DNA of 15,976 nucleotides from Candidatus Caccovivens faecavium (GTDB lineage: Bacteria; Bacillota; Clostridia; Christensenellales; UBA1242): positions 1 to 15,976 of the forward strand of contig DVLK01000019.1 in NCBI GenBank assembly GCA_018715545.1, read 5' to 3'. Shown here in pieces: positions 1 to 8,736 of the stretch. The position numbers and the translations under genes were made by a program. Positions within the stretch are counted from its first letter, which is position 1, and each line of letters opens with the position of its first letter. A model generated the notes under the pieces. It was not told the origin of the DNA. It did not search any database and was given only the letters and a program-made list of their open reading frames with translations.

Positions 1-393
1 AAAGAAAACAATAATTTTGCATTAACAGGTTTATATTATGGACTAACAATGTTTATTTTTGGAATCATAGAAAAGCTATTAAGGTTAATTTATAAAAATC
101 AAAATAAAGAAAATTATGTAGACATTGATCCATCTTTAGGAGATTTGTTAGGAGCAAACAACGAAACTATTGTTAAGCTTTTAGGTATAGATAATGTTAA
201 AATTATAGCCTATTATTTGATTAAGGGAAATAGATTTGAAACTGGATTTAATTATAGAAATAATTATGCTCATTATAAAAATTTAAAACCACAAGATATA
301 CATTATGGAGTTGCTCTAAAGGGGTTGCAAATTTTTTTAATAATACTTAATACTTTAATGTTAAAAACAATTCAAAAAGGAGAAAAACAATGA
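1..393 (+). CDS. C-terminal part of DUF4209-like protein with R-N-x3-H motif (5' partial)
   Basis: The frame is open to the left edge, so this is the last 130 codons of a longer gene; the ATG at 49 is probably internal. Near the end it reads G-F-N-Y-R-N-N-Y-A-H, with R at codon 86 and H at codon 91 counted from the window edge. This resembles the G-x-N-x-R-N-x3-H-G signature of DUF4209, except that Tyr replaces the final Gly. An R-x4-H pair followed by a hydrophobic helix is also the form of HEPN-type RNase active sites. The stop overlaps the mod start as ATGA, so the two genes are probably translationally coupled in one operon. Family membership is inferred from a short motif and the surrounding pattern. 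RNase activity is speculative, and the N-terminus, which would settle the domain layout, is not in the window. Confidence 0.6.
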   Translation, partial: KENNNFALTGLYYGLTMFIFGIIEKLLRLIYKNQNKENYVDIDPSLGDLLGANNETIVKLLGIDNVKIIAYYLIKGNRFETGFNYRNNYAHYKNLKPQDIHYGVALKGLQIFLIILNTLMLKTIQKGEKQ

Positions 394-2261
394 TTGATAA
401 ATTAGATGGACAAAGTTTGGATGTAGTTAAGGAAAATGTGGAAAAGCTCAAAGAGTTGTTTCCGAGCATTGTAAAGGAAGATAAAATTGATTTTGATGAG
501 TTAGAGTTATTGCTTGGTGAGAATATTAACCGAAGCAATGAGCAGTATTCTTTTACTTGGAATGGCAAAACTGAAGCAACAAAACTTGCACAAAAACGCT
601 CCACTGGAACATTAAGACCATGCAAAGAAGAAAGTAAAGATTGGGACACTACTCAAAACCTTTATATTGAAGGTGATAATTTGGAAGTGCTCAGGCTTTT
701 ACAAGCGTCTTATAACGGCAGAATAAAAATGATATACATAGATCCGCCATATAACACAGGGCACGATTTTGTATATAAAGACAATTTTGAAGATAATATT
801 AAAAACTACAAAGAACAAACTGGACAAGCGGTAAAATCTAATGCTGACACTGATGGGCGTTATCACACAAATTGGCTTAACATGATGTATCCACGCCTTA
901 AACTAGCAAGAAATTTGCTTACAGATGATGGTGTGATCTTTATTTCAATTGATGATAAAGAAGTAGCAAATTTAATAAAAATTTGTAATGAAATCTTTGG
1001 CGAAGGTAATTTTTTAAATGACATTGTGTGGAATTCTACAAAATCAGTAACTAATACAGCGTTAATTTCTGTAGCTCACAACCATACATTAGTTTATTTT
1101 AAGAAAAAACAATATTATGTTGAAAATAGAGAATTTTTTAGATTAATTGATAGTGGAGAAGGGTTTGAAAATCCAGACAATGATCCAAGAGGACCTTGGA
1201 AAGCAGACCCATTTCAAGTTGGAGGTTGGAGACCAAATCAACAATATGAAATTATAAATCCTAAAACAGGCTCTATATATAAACCTAATCCCGGTTGTAG
1301 TTGGAAAAATGACTATAATAAATACTTGGAATTAGTAAAAGATAATAGAATAGTATTTGGTAAGACAGGTGAAGGTGGACCACAAAGAAAAAGATTTATT
1401 TGGGAAGCAAGCGAGCGTGGAAAAGTATCAACAACATTATGGACAGATGTAGAAACGACAACAAATGGAACACAACAGATAAAAAAATTATTTAACGATA
1501 AAGCACCATTTTCTAATCCCAAACCAATTGGACTTATAAAACGAATATTAGAGTTGGGAAGTGATAAAAATTCAATAGTTATTGATTTTTTCTCAGGATC
1601 TTCTACTACTGCTCATGCGGTAATGGAAATGAATTTAGATGGGAAAAATAGAAAATTTATTATGGTTCAATTTCCTGAAAATCTAGATAAAAGTTTGGAA
1701 GAAGCTACTAATGATAATAAACAAACAATTCTTAATGCAATAGAAGTGTGTGATGAGATTAATGTGCCACATGCTCTAACTGAAGTTGCAAAAGAAAGGA
1801 TTCGTCGAGCGGGTGAAAAAATAAGAGATGAAAATCCTGATAAGCAAATTGATATTGGTTTTAAAGTATTTAAACTTGATAGTTCTAACCTTAAAAAGTG
1901 GGATAACACTCCAACAAAAGATGTTGATGCTATTAAAGACAGAATACAATCAAGTATTGATTATCTTAAAGATGATAGGACTGAGTTAGACCTAGTATAT
2001 GAAGTTATGCTTAAATATGGTATAGACCTTTCATACCCAATAAAGCAAACAGAAAACAAGAAGGCGTATATCGTAGAAGCACCAGAGTACAAACTTTTAG
2101 TATGCACTCAACCTAATTTGACCCTTGAAAATATAGAAAGTTTTGCAAATGAAAGCGTGGGCACTTACCTGTTCGCCGACCGTTGCTTTAATACAGATAA
2201 TTTACTTATCAATACCGAAGAAATTTTAAAATCTCGGAACAAAGAAATGAGGTTGTTCTAA
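390..2261 (+). CDS. mod: Type III restriction-modification DNA methyltransferase (Mod)
   Basis: This is a 623-aa beta-class N6-adenine (or N4-cytosine) methyltransferase that would both recognise and modify the target of a type III restriction system, using S-adenosylmethionine. The catalytic motif DPPYN is at residues 118-122 and precedes the SAM-binding motif DFFSGSSTT (399-407), the order expected for this class. The variable stretch of about residues 200-380 between them is the likely target-recognition domain. The length is normal for Mod. The start at 390 has a good AAAAGGAG site a few bases upstream and overlaps the preceding stop as ATGA. Its stop overlaps the next gene as TAATG. No simple sequence repeats that would suggest phase variation are visible. 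The recognition sequence cannot be read from the protein. Confidence 0.95.
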   Translation: MIDKLDGQSLDVVKENVEKLKELFPSIVKEDKIDFDELELLLGENINRSNEQYSFTWNGKTEATKLAQKRSTGTLRPCKEESKDWDTTQNLYIEGDNLEVLRLLQASYNGRIKMIYIDPPYNTGHDFVYKDNFEDNIKNYKEQTGQAVKSNADTDGRYHTNWLNMMYPRLKLARNLLTDDGVIFISIDDKEVANLIKICNEIFGEGNFLNDIVWNSTKSVTNTALISVAHNHTLVYFKKKQYYVENREFFRLIDSGEGFENPDNDPRGPWKADPFQVGGWRPNQQYEIINPKTGSIYKPNPGCSWKNDYNKYLELVKDNRIVFGKTGEGGPQRKRFIWEASERGKVSTTLWTDVETTTNGTQQIKKLFNDKAPFSNPKPIGLIKRILELGSDKNSIVIDFFSGSSTTAHAVMEMNLDGKNRKFIMVQFPENLDKSLEEATNDNKQTILNAIEVCDEINVPHALTEVAKERIRRAGEKIRDENPDKQIDIGFKVFKLDSSNLKKWDNTPTKDVDAIKDRIQSSIDYLKDDRTELDLVYEVMLKYGIDLSYPIKQTENKKAYIVEAPEYKLLVCTQPNLTLENIESFANESVGTYLFADRCFNTDNLLINTEEILKSRNKEMRLF

Positions 2262-3235
2262 TGGAAATACCGGTTACATTTTTATCTGATGATAAAGGAT
2301 ATTTTGATAGAGAATGTCCAAATCAAAATTGTTTATATGTATTTAAAATAAACATGCAAGATTGGAAAGAAAAAATTTCCGATGATTGTGTATATTGTCC
2401 GAGATGTGGGCATACAGCTAAATCGACAGAATGGTGGACAGAACAACAATTAGAAGGAATGCAAAATTTAGCAAAAAATTGGGCTATTACATATTTACAA
2501 CAAAGTTTAGATAAATCTTTTGGGAAATTAGCAAATTCAACAAAAAATAACAAATTTTTTAGAATTACATATAAACCAAGTAAAAAAATTACTTTTATTA
2601 ATAATCCTATTGGACAAAGTAAAGAATGGGAGCAAGATATACAATGTCCCTATTGTTCTACAAGATATAGCGTGATAGGAACTGCTTATTTTTGCCCTTG
2701 TTGTGGCAAAAATATAATTGATAAAACATTCGATAATTCAATAGATAATGTTGAAAAAATGATAAATTCATTAAACGAAATGGAAGCATTATATACTAAA
2801 TCATATGGAAAAGATAAAGCGAAAAGTATGTGTAGTGAGATGTTGGAAGGAACATTAGAAGATATTGTTTCTGCTTTTCAGATATTTGCTGCAACAATAT
2901 ATGGAAAAATCTCATCTAAAAATGTAAGAACAAATGATTTTCAAATAATTGAAAAAGGCAGTAACCTTTTTTATAAGATTTCCACAAAGAAATATGAAGA
3001 TTTTATTTCAAAAGAAGAAATTAAAAAATTAGTAAAAATGTTTCAACAACGACATGTATTTGAGCACAATGATGGAGTTGTAGATGAAGATTATTTAAAA
3101 AAATCTGGTGATACAACTTATAAATTAGGACAAAGATTAGTCTTACATAAAAAAGATGTTTTTGATACGATAAATATAATTAGAAAATTAGCTGCTGGTT
3201 TAAATACTTTAAAGGAAAACAAAAATGAAACTTAA
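2261..3235 (+). CDS. Double zinc-ribbon protein with C-terminal R-x4-H (HEPN-like) motif, between mod and res
   Basis: This 324-aa protein has no family I can name. A first zinc ribbon uses C19/C24 with C46/C49 (CPRCG), and a second uses C129/C132 (CPYC) with C145/C148 (CPCCG). About residues 160-324 are mostly helical by composition and contain R-H-V-F-E-H-N-D-G-V-V-D at 264-275. The R264-x4-H269 pair matches the spacing of HEPN ribonuclease motifs, and an R-x4-H-N-x-G-x-V-D context occurs in HEPN-like hypothetical proteins I recall. The gene overlaps mod by 1 nt and res by 11 nt, so it is an integral operon member. Zinc binding is well supported by the Cys pairs; RNase activity is inference. 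By eye it is more AT-rich than res. It could instead be a structural or target-sensing accessory subunit of the R-M complex. Confidence 0.85.
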   Translation: MEIPVTFLSDDKGYFDRECPNQNCLYVFKINMQDWKEKISDDCVYCPRCGHTAKSTEWWTEQQLEGMQNLAKNWAITYLQQSLDKSFGKLANSTKNNKFFRITYKPSKKITFINNPIGQSKEWEQDIQCPYCSTRYSVIGTAYFCPCCGKNIIDKTFDNSIDNVEKMINSLNEMEALYTKSYGKDKAKSMCSEMLEGTLEDIVSAFQIFAATIYGKISSKNVRTNDFQIIEKGSNLFYKISTKKYEDFISKEEIKKLVKMFQQRHVFEHNDGVVDEDYLKKSGDTTYKLGQRLVLHKKDVFDTINIIRKLAAGLNTLKENKNET

Positions 3236-6164
3236 ATTTAAGAAACAAGAATTTCAAGATAATGCGGTAATGTCCGTTGTGGACTTATTTAGGGGTGCTA
3301 AAAATGTACCTTCTACTTTCTCATTGCAAAAAGTTGACCTAGTTGATATGAGCAAAGATGAGTTGCTTGGATATGGTAATGCCCTTGATTTGCCTATGGA
3401 ACAAATTGAAGCAAATATGCATGAAATTCAAAATAGAAACTTGTTGCCACACACTGATTTACAAGAACTTCGCTTTAACATAGAAATGGAAACAGGAACT
3501 GGTAAAACTTTTGTTTATACCAAGACTATTCTTGAATTACACAAGCAATATGGCTTTAAAAAGTTTGTTGTAATAGTGCCTAGTGTTGCAATTCGTGAAG
3601 GTGTTTACAAGTCTATGCAAACAACTCGTGATTATTTTAAACGAAAATATGAAGGCGTAACACTTAAACCTTTTATCTATAATTCTGCAAAACTATATGA
3701 GATTAAAGATTTTGCTCTTTCTACAAATCTTGAAATAATGATTATCAATATTGATGCTTTTAAAAAGAGTGAAAATTTGTTTAATCAGCCACCGAAAGAC
3801 AGTTTTTCAATGGATAAAACAGCAAAAGAGTATATGCAAGAGTGCAATCCTATTATTATAATTGATGAACCACAAAGTGTTGATAATACCACTAAATCAA
3901 GAGAAGCAATCGAAAGCCTTAACCCACTCTTTGAATTAAGGTATTCGGCTACTCATAGACAAAAAATCAATACAGTTTATCGCCTTACTCCTGTTGATGC
4001 CTATAATATGCATATTGTTAAACAAATTTGCGTAGTTAATAACAGTCTTGCCGATGATTTTAACAAGCCTTATATTAAACTGTTGTCGGTTGATGCTAGC
4101 AATGGATATACTGCAAAAGTTGAAGTTGATGTTAAAAAAAGAGATGGTTCTACAAAACGAGAAGTTAAGACGGTTAAACCAAATTCAAACCTTGCAGTTA
4201 TCACAGGCAGGGATATTTATGATGGTTATATAGTTGCAGGAATAAACGCAATGGAAGGCTTTGAAGAAATTGAGTTTACAAATACCGAGTTTTTAAGTTT
4301 GGGGCAGACTTTTGGCGATATTGATGAAAAAGTTAAAAAGCGTGAAATGATTAAAAGAACTATTGAAACGCACTTAGATAAAGAACGAATATATATTCCC
4401 AAGGGAATAAAGGTGCTTTCATTATTCTTTATTGATGAAGTTGCGAAATATCGTGTTTATGATAACGAAGAAGATAGCCGTGGCGAATATGCTAAAATGT
4501 TTGAAGAATGTTATAACGAACTTATTAATTTACCACGATACAAAGAAGTTAAAGACTTTTATGATGTTGATGCTTCACGAGTGCATGATGGGTATTTTAG
4601 TAAAGATAACAAAAACAAAATAAAAAATACAAATGGTGATACCATTGCTGACTATTCAACTTATAATGCTATTATGAGAGATAAAGAGGACTTGCTAGAT
4701 TTTAGTCCTAATAGCAAATTAAGATATCTTCGTTTTATATTCTCCCACTCTGCACTTAAAGAAGGTTGGGATAATCCTAATGTTTTCCAAATTTGCACAT
4801 TAATAGAAAATAAAACAACATTTACTTGTAGGCAAAAAATAGGTCGTGGACTTCGCTTGTGTGTCAATCAAGACGGGCAACGAGTTGATGATAAAAATAT
4901 CAACATATTACATGTAATAGCAGAAGAAAAGTTTGCCGAATTTGCAGATAAGTTGCAAAAAGAAATTGAAGAAGAAACAGGCGTTAAATTTGGCGTGCTT
5001 GATATTGATATGTTTGTTAACATTTCATATCAAGATGAAACTGGACAAGAACAAGTTATTAGCGCAACTGATTCAAAAGAAATTTTAGACCATTTTAGAG
5101 AAAAGAACTATATAGATACAAAAGGCAAAATCAAAGATACTTTGAAAAACGACCTTAAAAACGGCACTATTGATTTACCTAAAAAGTTTGAGCGTGCAAA
5201 AGAAAGAATTGTTAAACAAATTGAAAACGCAAACAAGAAAGTTGATATTATGCCAAGTTTTAAGCAGGTAACGGTTAAACGCAAAGATGAACTATTTGAA
5301 GAGCCTGAGTTCCAAGCAATCTGGAATAAAATTAAACAAAAAACGATTTATCGCATTAATATGGATAAAGATAAATTAATTGAAAAATGTGTTAAACAAA
5401 TTGCTGAAATGAACGAAATACCTACTATTAAAATTGCCAAAGAAACAGTAAGAATCGATATTGGCAAAAGTGGTGTTGGTTATACTTCACAAGGCACAAG
5501 ATATGAAGAAATTGAGAATGATTTCTTAATACCAGATTTAATTAGAGAAATAAGTGAAAATTGCAAACTTACAAGAGATACAGTGTGCCAAATTTTATTA
5601 AAATCTAATAGATTGCAAGATTTTTTAAACAACCCTCAACGATACATTGAAGAAGTTACTAAAATTATTAATTATGTTCGTGCTAATGAATGTATTGACG
5701 GTATAACATATACTAAGCAAGAAGGAAAATCTTATTCATTTGTTGATGTGTTTGATTTGGAAAGCAATAGTGAAATGTTTGCATATTTAGATAAAAATGC
5801 AGTTGCAGTACAACATTCACTTTATGATTATATTATTTATGATAATTCTGGTGTTGAAAAAGACTTTGCACAAGAGTTAGATAATGATAGCGAAGTTAAA
5901 CTGTTTTTTAAAATTCCTGATAAATTTAAGATACACACACCTATTGGGAATTATACGCCAGACTGGGCTGTATATGTTGAAACGGAAAGTGAGAAAAAAC
6001 TTTACTTTGTAATAGAAACAAAAGGTTCTACAAATTACCTTGATTTAAGAGATAGAGAAAGTATTAAAATCAGGTGTGGCAAAAAGCATTTTGAAGCACT
6101 TGGACAAAATGTCGCTTTTGATGTAACAAAAGAATTTAAAAAATTTAAAGAACAACACTCATGA
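3225..6164 (+). CDS. res: Type III restriction enzyme Res subunit (helicase-nuclease)
   Basis: This is a 979-aa DNA translocase/endonuclease that would act with Mod to cut unmodified foreign DNA. Visible SF2 motifs are Walker A E-T-G-T-G-K-T (89-95), motif II D-E-P-Q (214-217), motif III S-A-T-H soon after, and motif VI R-Q-K-I-G-R-G-L-R-L in the second RecA-like domain. The C-terminal nuclease has P912-D913 followed by E931-T932-K933, a PD-(D/E)XK active site. Length is typical for Res and the gene appears intact. The ATG at 3225 has an AAAGGA site upstream and overlaps the preceding gene by 11 nt. A strong hairpin follows the stop. The usual order is mod then res; here one extra gene separates them. 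Confidence 0.96.
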   Translation: MKLKFKKQEFQDNAVMSVVDLFRGAKNVPSTFSLQKVDLVDMSKDELLGYGNALDLPMEQIEANMHEIQNRNLLPHTDLQELRFNIEMETGTGKTFVYTKTILELHKQYGFKKFVVIVPSVAIREGVYKSMQTTRDYFKRKYEGVTLKPFIYNSAKLYEIKDFALSTNLEIMIINIDAFKKSENLFNQPPKDSFSMDKTAKEYMQECNPIIIIDEPQSVDNTTKSREAIESLNPLFELRYSATHRQKINTVYRLTPVDAYNMHIVKQICVVNNSLADDFNKPYIKLLSVDASNGYTAKVEVDVKKRDGSTKREVKTVKPNSNLAVITGRDIYDGYIVAGINAMEGFEEIEFTNTEFLSLGQTFGDIDEKVKKREMIKRTIETHLDKERIYIPKGIKVLSLFFIDEVAKYRVYDNEEDSRGEYAKMFEECYNELINLPRYKEVKDFYDVDASRVHDGYFSKDNKNKIKNTNGDTIADYSTYNAIMRDKEDLLDFSPNSKLRYLRFIFSHSALKEGWDNPNVFQICTLIENKTTFTCRQKIGRGLRLCVNQDGQRVDDKNINILHVIAEEKFAEFADKLQKEIEEETGVKFGVLDIDMFVNISYQDETGQEQVISATDSKEILDHFREKNYIDTKGKIKDTLKNDLKNGTIDLPKKFERAKERIVKQIENANKKVDIMPSFKQVTVKRKDELFEEPEFQAIWNKIKQKTIYRINMDKDKLIEKCVKQIAEMNEIPTIKIAKETVRIDIGKSGVGYTSQGTRYEEIENDFLIPDLIREISENCKLTRDTVCQILLKSNRLQDFLNNPQRYIEEVTKIINYVRANECIDGITYTKQEGKSYSFVDVFDLESNSEMFAYLDKNAVAVQHSLYDYIIYDNSGVEKDFAQELDNDSEVKLFFKIPDKFKIHTPIGNYTPDWAVYVETESEKKLYFVIETKGSTNYLDLRDRESIKIRCGKKHFEALGQNVAFDVTKEFKKFKEQHS

Positions 6165-6179
6165 TTTATATAGCATAAA

Positions 6180-6209
6180 AATAGCCAAGAGTTTTTACTC
6201 CTGGCTATT
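6180..6209. terminator. Bidirectional intrinsic terminator between convergent operons
   Basis: An AATAGCCA/TGGCTATT stem, one A/C mismatch, then GAGT/ACTC around a TTTT loop. It lies between the res stop and the last gene of the - strand operon, and both outer flanks are AT-rich, so it can end transcription from either side. Confidence 0.8.
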
Positions 6210-6212
6210 AGT

Positions 6213-6521
6213 TTAGTTATTATTTGGTATATAAATTTTGTCTGCAACTTTAACTGCTTTGTATGTAATACCATTTATGTTTTGTTTTACATATTCAGGT
6301 TTGCCATCGGCAGTTGCTCGCAAGATTAAGCAGTCATTATCTATATCTGGTTTTTCTATGTTTATGTCAATCATTTGTTCTTCTTTTGAAACTTCTATAA
6401 TTTGTATTCCTTTATTCACAAGATAGGAACTAAATTGCCACAGTTTTTCAAATTTCCCATTTGAGTCTATGATAAAACTAAAATCATCTTGTGGATAATA
6501 TGCTGTGATTCTATAATACAT
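6213..6521 (-). CDS. Small conserved-looking hypothetical protein (102 aa), last gene of the ardA-pcfK-pcfJ operon
   Basis: Function unknown. The protein begins M-Y-Y-R-I-T-A-Y-Y-P and carries the segment F-E-K-L-W-Q-F-S-S-Y-L-V. I recall similar small proteins accompanying Firmicutes mobile-element gene sets, but I cannot assign a domain. An upstream in-frame ATG at 6545 would give 110 aa and overlap pcfJ. I prefer the ATG at 6521 because AAGGAG lies just upstream at normal spacing and this start falls 13 nt after the pcfJ stop, like the other junctions of the operon. It is soluble, slightly acidic, with no signal peptide or membrane segment. The bidirectional terminator follows its stop immediately. 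Confidence 0.75.
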   Translation of the reverse strand: MYYRITAYYPQDDFSFIIDSNGKFEKLWQFSSYLVNKGIQIIEVSKEEQMIDINIEKPDIDNDCLILRATADGKPEYVKQNINGITYKAVKVADKIYIPNNN

Positions 6522-6534
6522 TTTCTTATTCTCC

Positions 6535-7848
6535 TTATATTGCAATTTGCCTTAACTTTCTATTGGCGTAAGGTAGCCATTTTTTATTTACAAAGTTTAA
6601 AATTTCATCACTTGGTTTAGTGTCGTGTTCACCATAACATTGCAAGATTTTGTGAGTTTTGATTGAATATTCAAGAGTTACTAGTGGTGTATTTGGGGAT
6701 AATCTATTGCGTATAAAAAATATCAAACTTTCTTCTCGTGCAAACTTTTGGTCATAGTTCATTTGTCCTACGCAGTGATGCAGTTGTTCGCCTTCATACA
6801 CTAACTGCTGAGGACTTTTTGCAATTATGCAAACATAGTCTTCTTTAACAATAAGCCTTTCAAGAGATAGATATTTGTTAGCAACATTTGCGAATTTTTG
6901 ATATAATTCTTTTCGTTCTTCTGCATCTTTTTCAGCTTTCTTTGTATGATATTGGTCTATTCTTATATCGTGCCATTTCTTAAAATCGTGTGGATAGCGA
7001 TTTTTATCTTCGGTCATATCAAGTCCTAAATATTCGCAAGCGTGTCTATAATCTTCATAAGAGTAGCCATCTGTATTTTGTTTTATAAGATACTTTAAAA
7101 ACTTGTCTTTTTCGTTATATTTCAAAAATGTTTTCAAATTTTGAAAATTGTTTTCCTTTGCAAAATATTTTTTAAATTTCTCAAAGTTATAAACTTCTTC
7201 AATATCTTTATTCTTCTTATATGCATTGATTATTGATGAAATATAATATCCAGAACTTGCTTTATATTTGTTTTTGTATAACCATTTGCAGAAGTTTTTG
7301 TCTTTATCACAAAGTCTCAATATTTGAATACTTGTTGCAAGATTACTAAGTCCTGCCTTTACTAAAAGTTCGCATTTTGGGTGTTTTTCATAAAATCTTA
7401 AATAGTTTAAAATGTCTGTGTATGTGTATTTATCAACTGCTGAATATTTATATTTTGGAAGTTGGTAAACATATTCTTTATTGATAATCGGTGCGTGAAT
7501 GTTGAAATATTTAGCATCATTCCAGCCCCAATCATAATCATACCAGTGTGGATATTTTGAAATATTTTCACGATACCAGCCAACTTTATAAAAGCCCATT
7601 GAAAGTCCAATATCTTGTAAAAATACTTTGTCTGTGTGTATTCCGTGAACGACAACTTGCTTGCAAAACCAATTTTTATAATGATTTCTAACTGCAACTA
7701 CAACTTCGCACAATTCTTTTCTATATTGCGTAAAGTATTTATAAAATCGAGTGTTGCCATTTGGTTTTGGATACTCTTGCAAGTCTAATTTTTTAATTTT
7801 ATTCAATATGTTTTTAGGGATAGGTTTAATGTCAAATTCTGTAATCAT
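6535..7848 (-). CDS. pcfJ: PcfJ-like protein
   Basis: A 437-aa member of the PcfJ family, named after a gene of the enterococcal conjugative plasmid pCF10 and common on Firmicutes conjugative elements; its biochemical role is unknown. The diagnostic part is C-terminal: R-Y-P-H-D-F-K-K-W-H-D near residue 290, then Q-L-H-H-C-V-G (about 355-361), an F-F-I-R stretch, T-P-L-V-T-L-E-Y and the closing I-L-Q-C-Y-G-x-H-D block. The N-terminal half is basic and rich in Tyr, Lys and Trp. The start has AAAAGGAG at good spacing and lies 12 nt after the pcfK stop. The H-H-C-V-G cluster could be catalytic or metal-binding, but that is speculation. The gene looks complete. Confidence 0.85.
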   Translation of the reverse strand: MITEFDIKPIPKNILNKIKKLDLQEYPKPNGNTRFYKYFTQYRKELCEVVVAVRNHYKNWFCKQVVVHGIHTDKVFLQDIGLSMGFYKVGWYRENISKYPHWYDYDWGWNDAKYFNIHAPIINKEYVYQLPKYKYSAVDKYTYTDILNYLRFYEKHPKCELLVKAGLSNLATSIQILRLCDKDKNFCKWLYKNKYKASSGYYISSIINAYKKNKDIEEVYNFEKFKKYFAKENNFQNLKTFLKYNEKDKFLKYLIKQNTDGYSYEDYRHACEYLGLDMTEDKNRYPHDFKKWHDIRIDQYHTKKAEKDAEERKELYQKFANVANKYLSLERLIVKEDYVCIIAKSPQQLVYEGEQLHHCVGQMNYDQKFAREESLIFFIRNRLSPNTPLVTLEYSIKTHKILQCYGEHDTKPSDEILNFVNKKWLPYANRKLRQIAI

Positions 7849-7860
7849 ATTTAACTCCTT

Positions 7861-8736
7861 TTATTGCAATTTAACTTTGCCATCAAGTAATGAAGATATA
7901 GTTTTAAGTAAAAATTTATCAAAGGTTTGATTGTGTATATCAACACTTATAGGCTCGACTTTTTCTTGTTTAGGCTCTTGCTTTTGAATAAACTCCACAT
8001 TATCGTTTTCAATAATGATGCAGTTGTATTTATCTCTAACTCTTGCTACATAATCATCTTTGATATGATAAGGGAAGCCTACTAAATCAACTTTTATTGA
8101 GCCTAAATCTTTTTTAGTAAGAGTTAAATTCATTTCTTTTGCGATTATGTTTGCAGTTTCGTTAAATGCTTCGTAAAAATCACCAAGTTTAATAAAAACA
8201 AGAGAGTCTGGATAACTCTCTTGCTTATCGACATAGTTTAAATACCAATCAGGAAGTTCTTGCTTTGTTTTTTCAATAATTTCTTCTTTTTCTTCGGTTT
8301 TATTTTCACTTTCTTGTGTATTTGTGGATAAATCTAGCATATCAAAGAAAGACTGTTGAGCATTTTCCTTTTTAGGTTTTGGTGTTCCAATTTGTTTAGG
8401 TGGTGTAGGTGGTGCTTTCTTAAATTCACTACCATCTTCATTAAGTAATATGCCTTCGATTGTATCTTCTTCAAAATAGTGAATTGCCCAAGCAAAGACT
8501 GTTTTGTCTTCTATGCAAGCAGAATTTGCATTTTTCTTTGCAAGTTTTCTTGCTTCTTCACAAGCATATTGAAGGAAGGTATCAAGTGTTTTATTATTTA
8601 TTAAAGTTTTGTTATCCTTTTGGATTTTGACACCATTGTTTATTTTATTTGCAAGAGTTTCGCTTGCGTTTTCCTCTAAATATGCTTTAATGATTTCTTG
8701 CTCTTTATTTTTAGTTTCAAGATTTAATTTAATCAT
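7861..8736 (-). CDS. pcfK: PcfK-like protein fused to a MutS domain I-like segment
   Basis: A 291-aa two-part protein. Residues 1-106 resemble the PcfK-like family (helical start, an A-C-E-E-A-R-K-L-A-K-K block, then F-A-W-A-I-H-Y-F-E-E). A Pro/Lys/Glu-rich linker covers about 107-160. Residues 163-247 match the mismatch-recognition domain I of MutS: Y-P-D-S-L-V-F-I-K-L-G-D-F-Y-E, then L-T-L-T-K-K-D and V-G-F-P-Y-H. No MutS clamp or ATPase domain is present. Members of the PcfK-like family have been reported as Cas9 inhibitors (AcrIIA9), as I recall, so an anti-defence role is possible. The start is preceded by GGAGGG and overlaps the upstream stop as ATGA, so translation is probably coupled. 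No membrane segments are seen. Confidence 0.85.
   Translation of the reverse strand: MIKLNLETKNKEQEIIKAYLEENASETLANKINNGVKIQKDNKTLINNKTLDTFLQYACEEARKLAKKNANSACIEDKTVFAWAIHYFEEDTIEGILLNEDGSEFKKAPPTPPKQIGTPKPKKENAQQSFFDMLDLSTNTQESENKTEEKEEIIEKTKQELPDWYLNYVDKQESYPDSLVFIKLGDFYEAFNETANIIAKEMNLTLTKKDLGSIKVDLVGFPYHIKDDYVARVRDKYNCIIIENDNVEFIQKQEPKQEKVEPISVDIHNQTFDKFLLKTISSLLDGKVKLQ

Noticed and set aside
390..2261. Phase variation of mod by simple repeats
   Set aside because: No tetranucleotide or longer homopolymeric tract of the kind used in phase-variable mod genes is visible.
4048..4867. Small ORFs within res on both strands
   Set aside because: They overlap the strongly supported Res reading frame and have no family resemblance or ribosome-binding sites.
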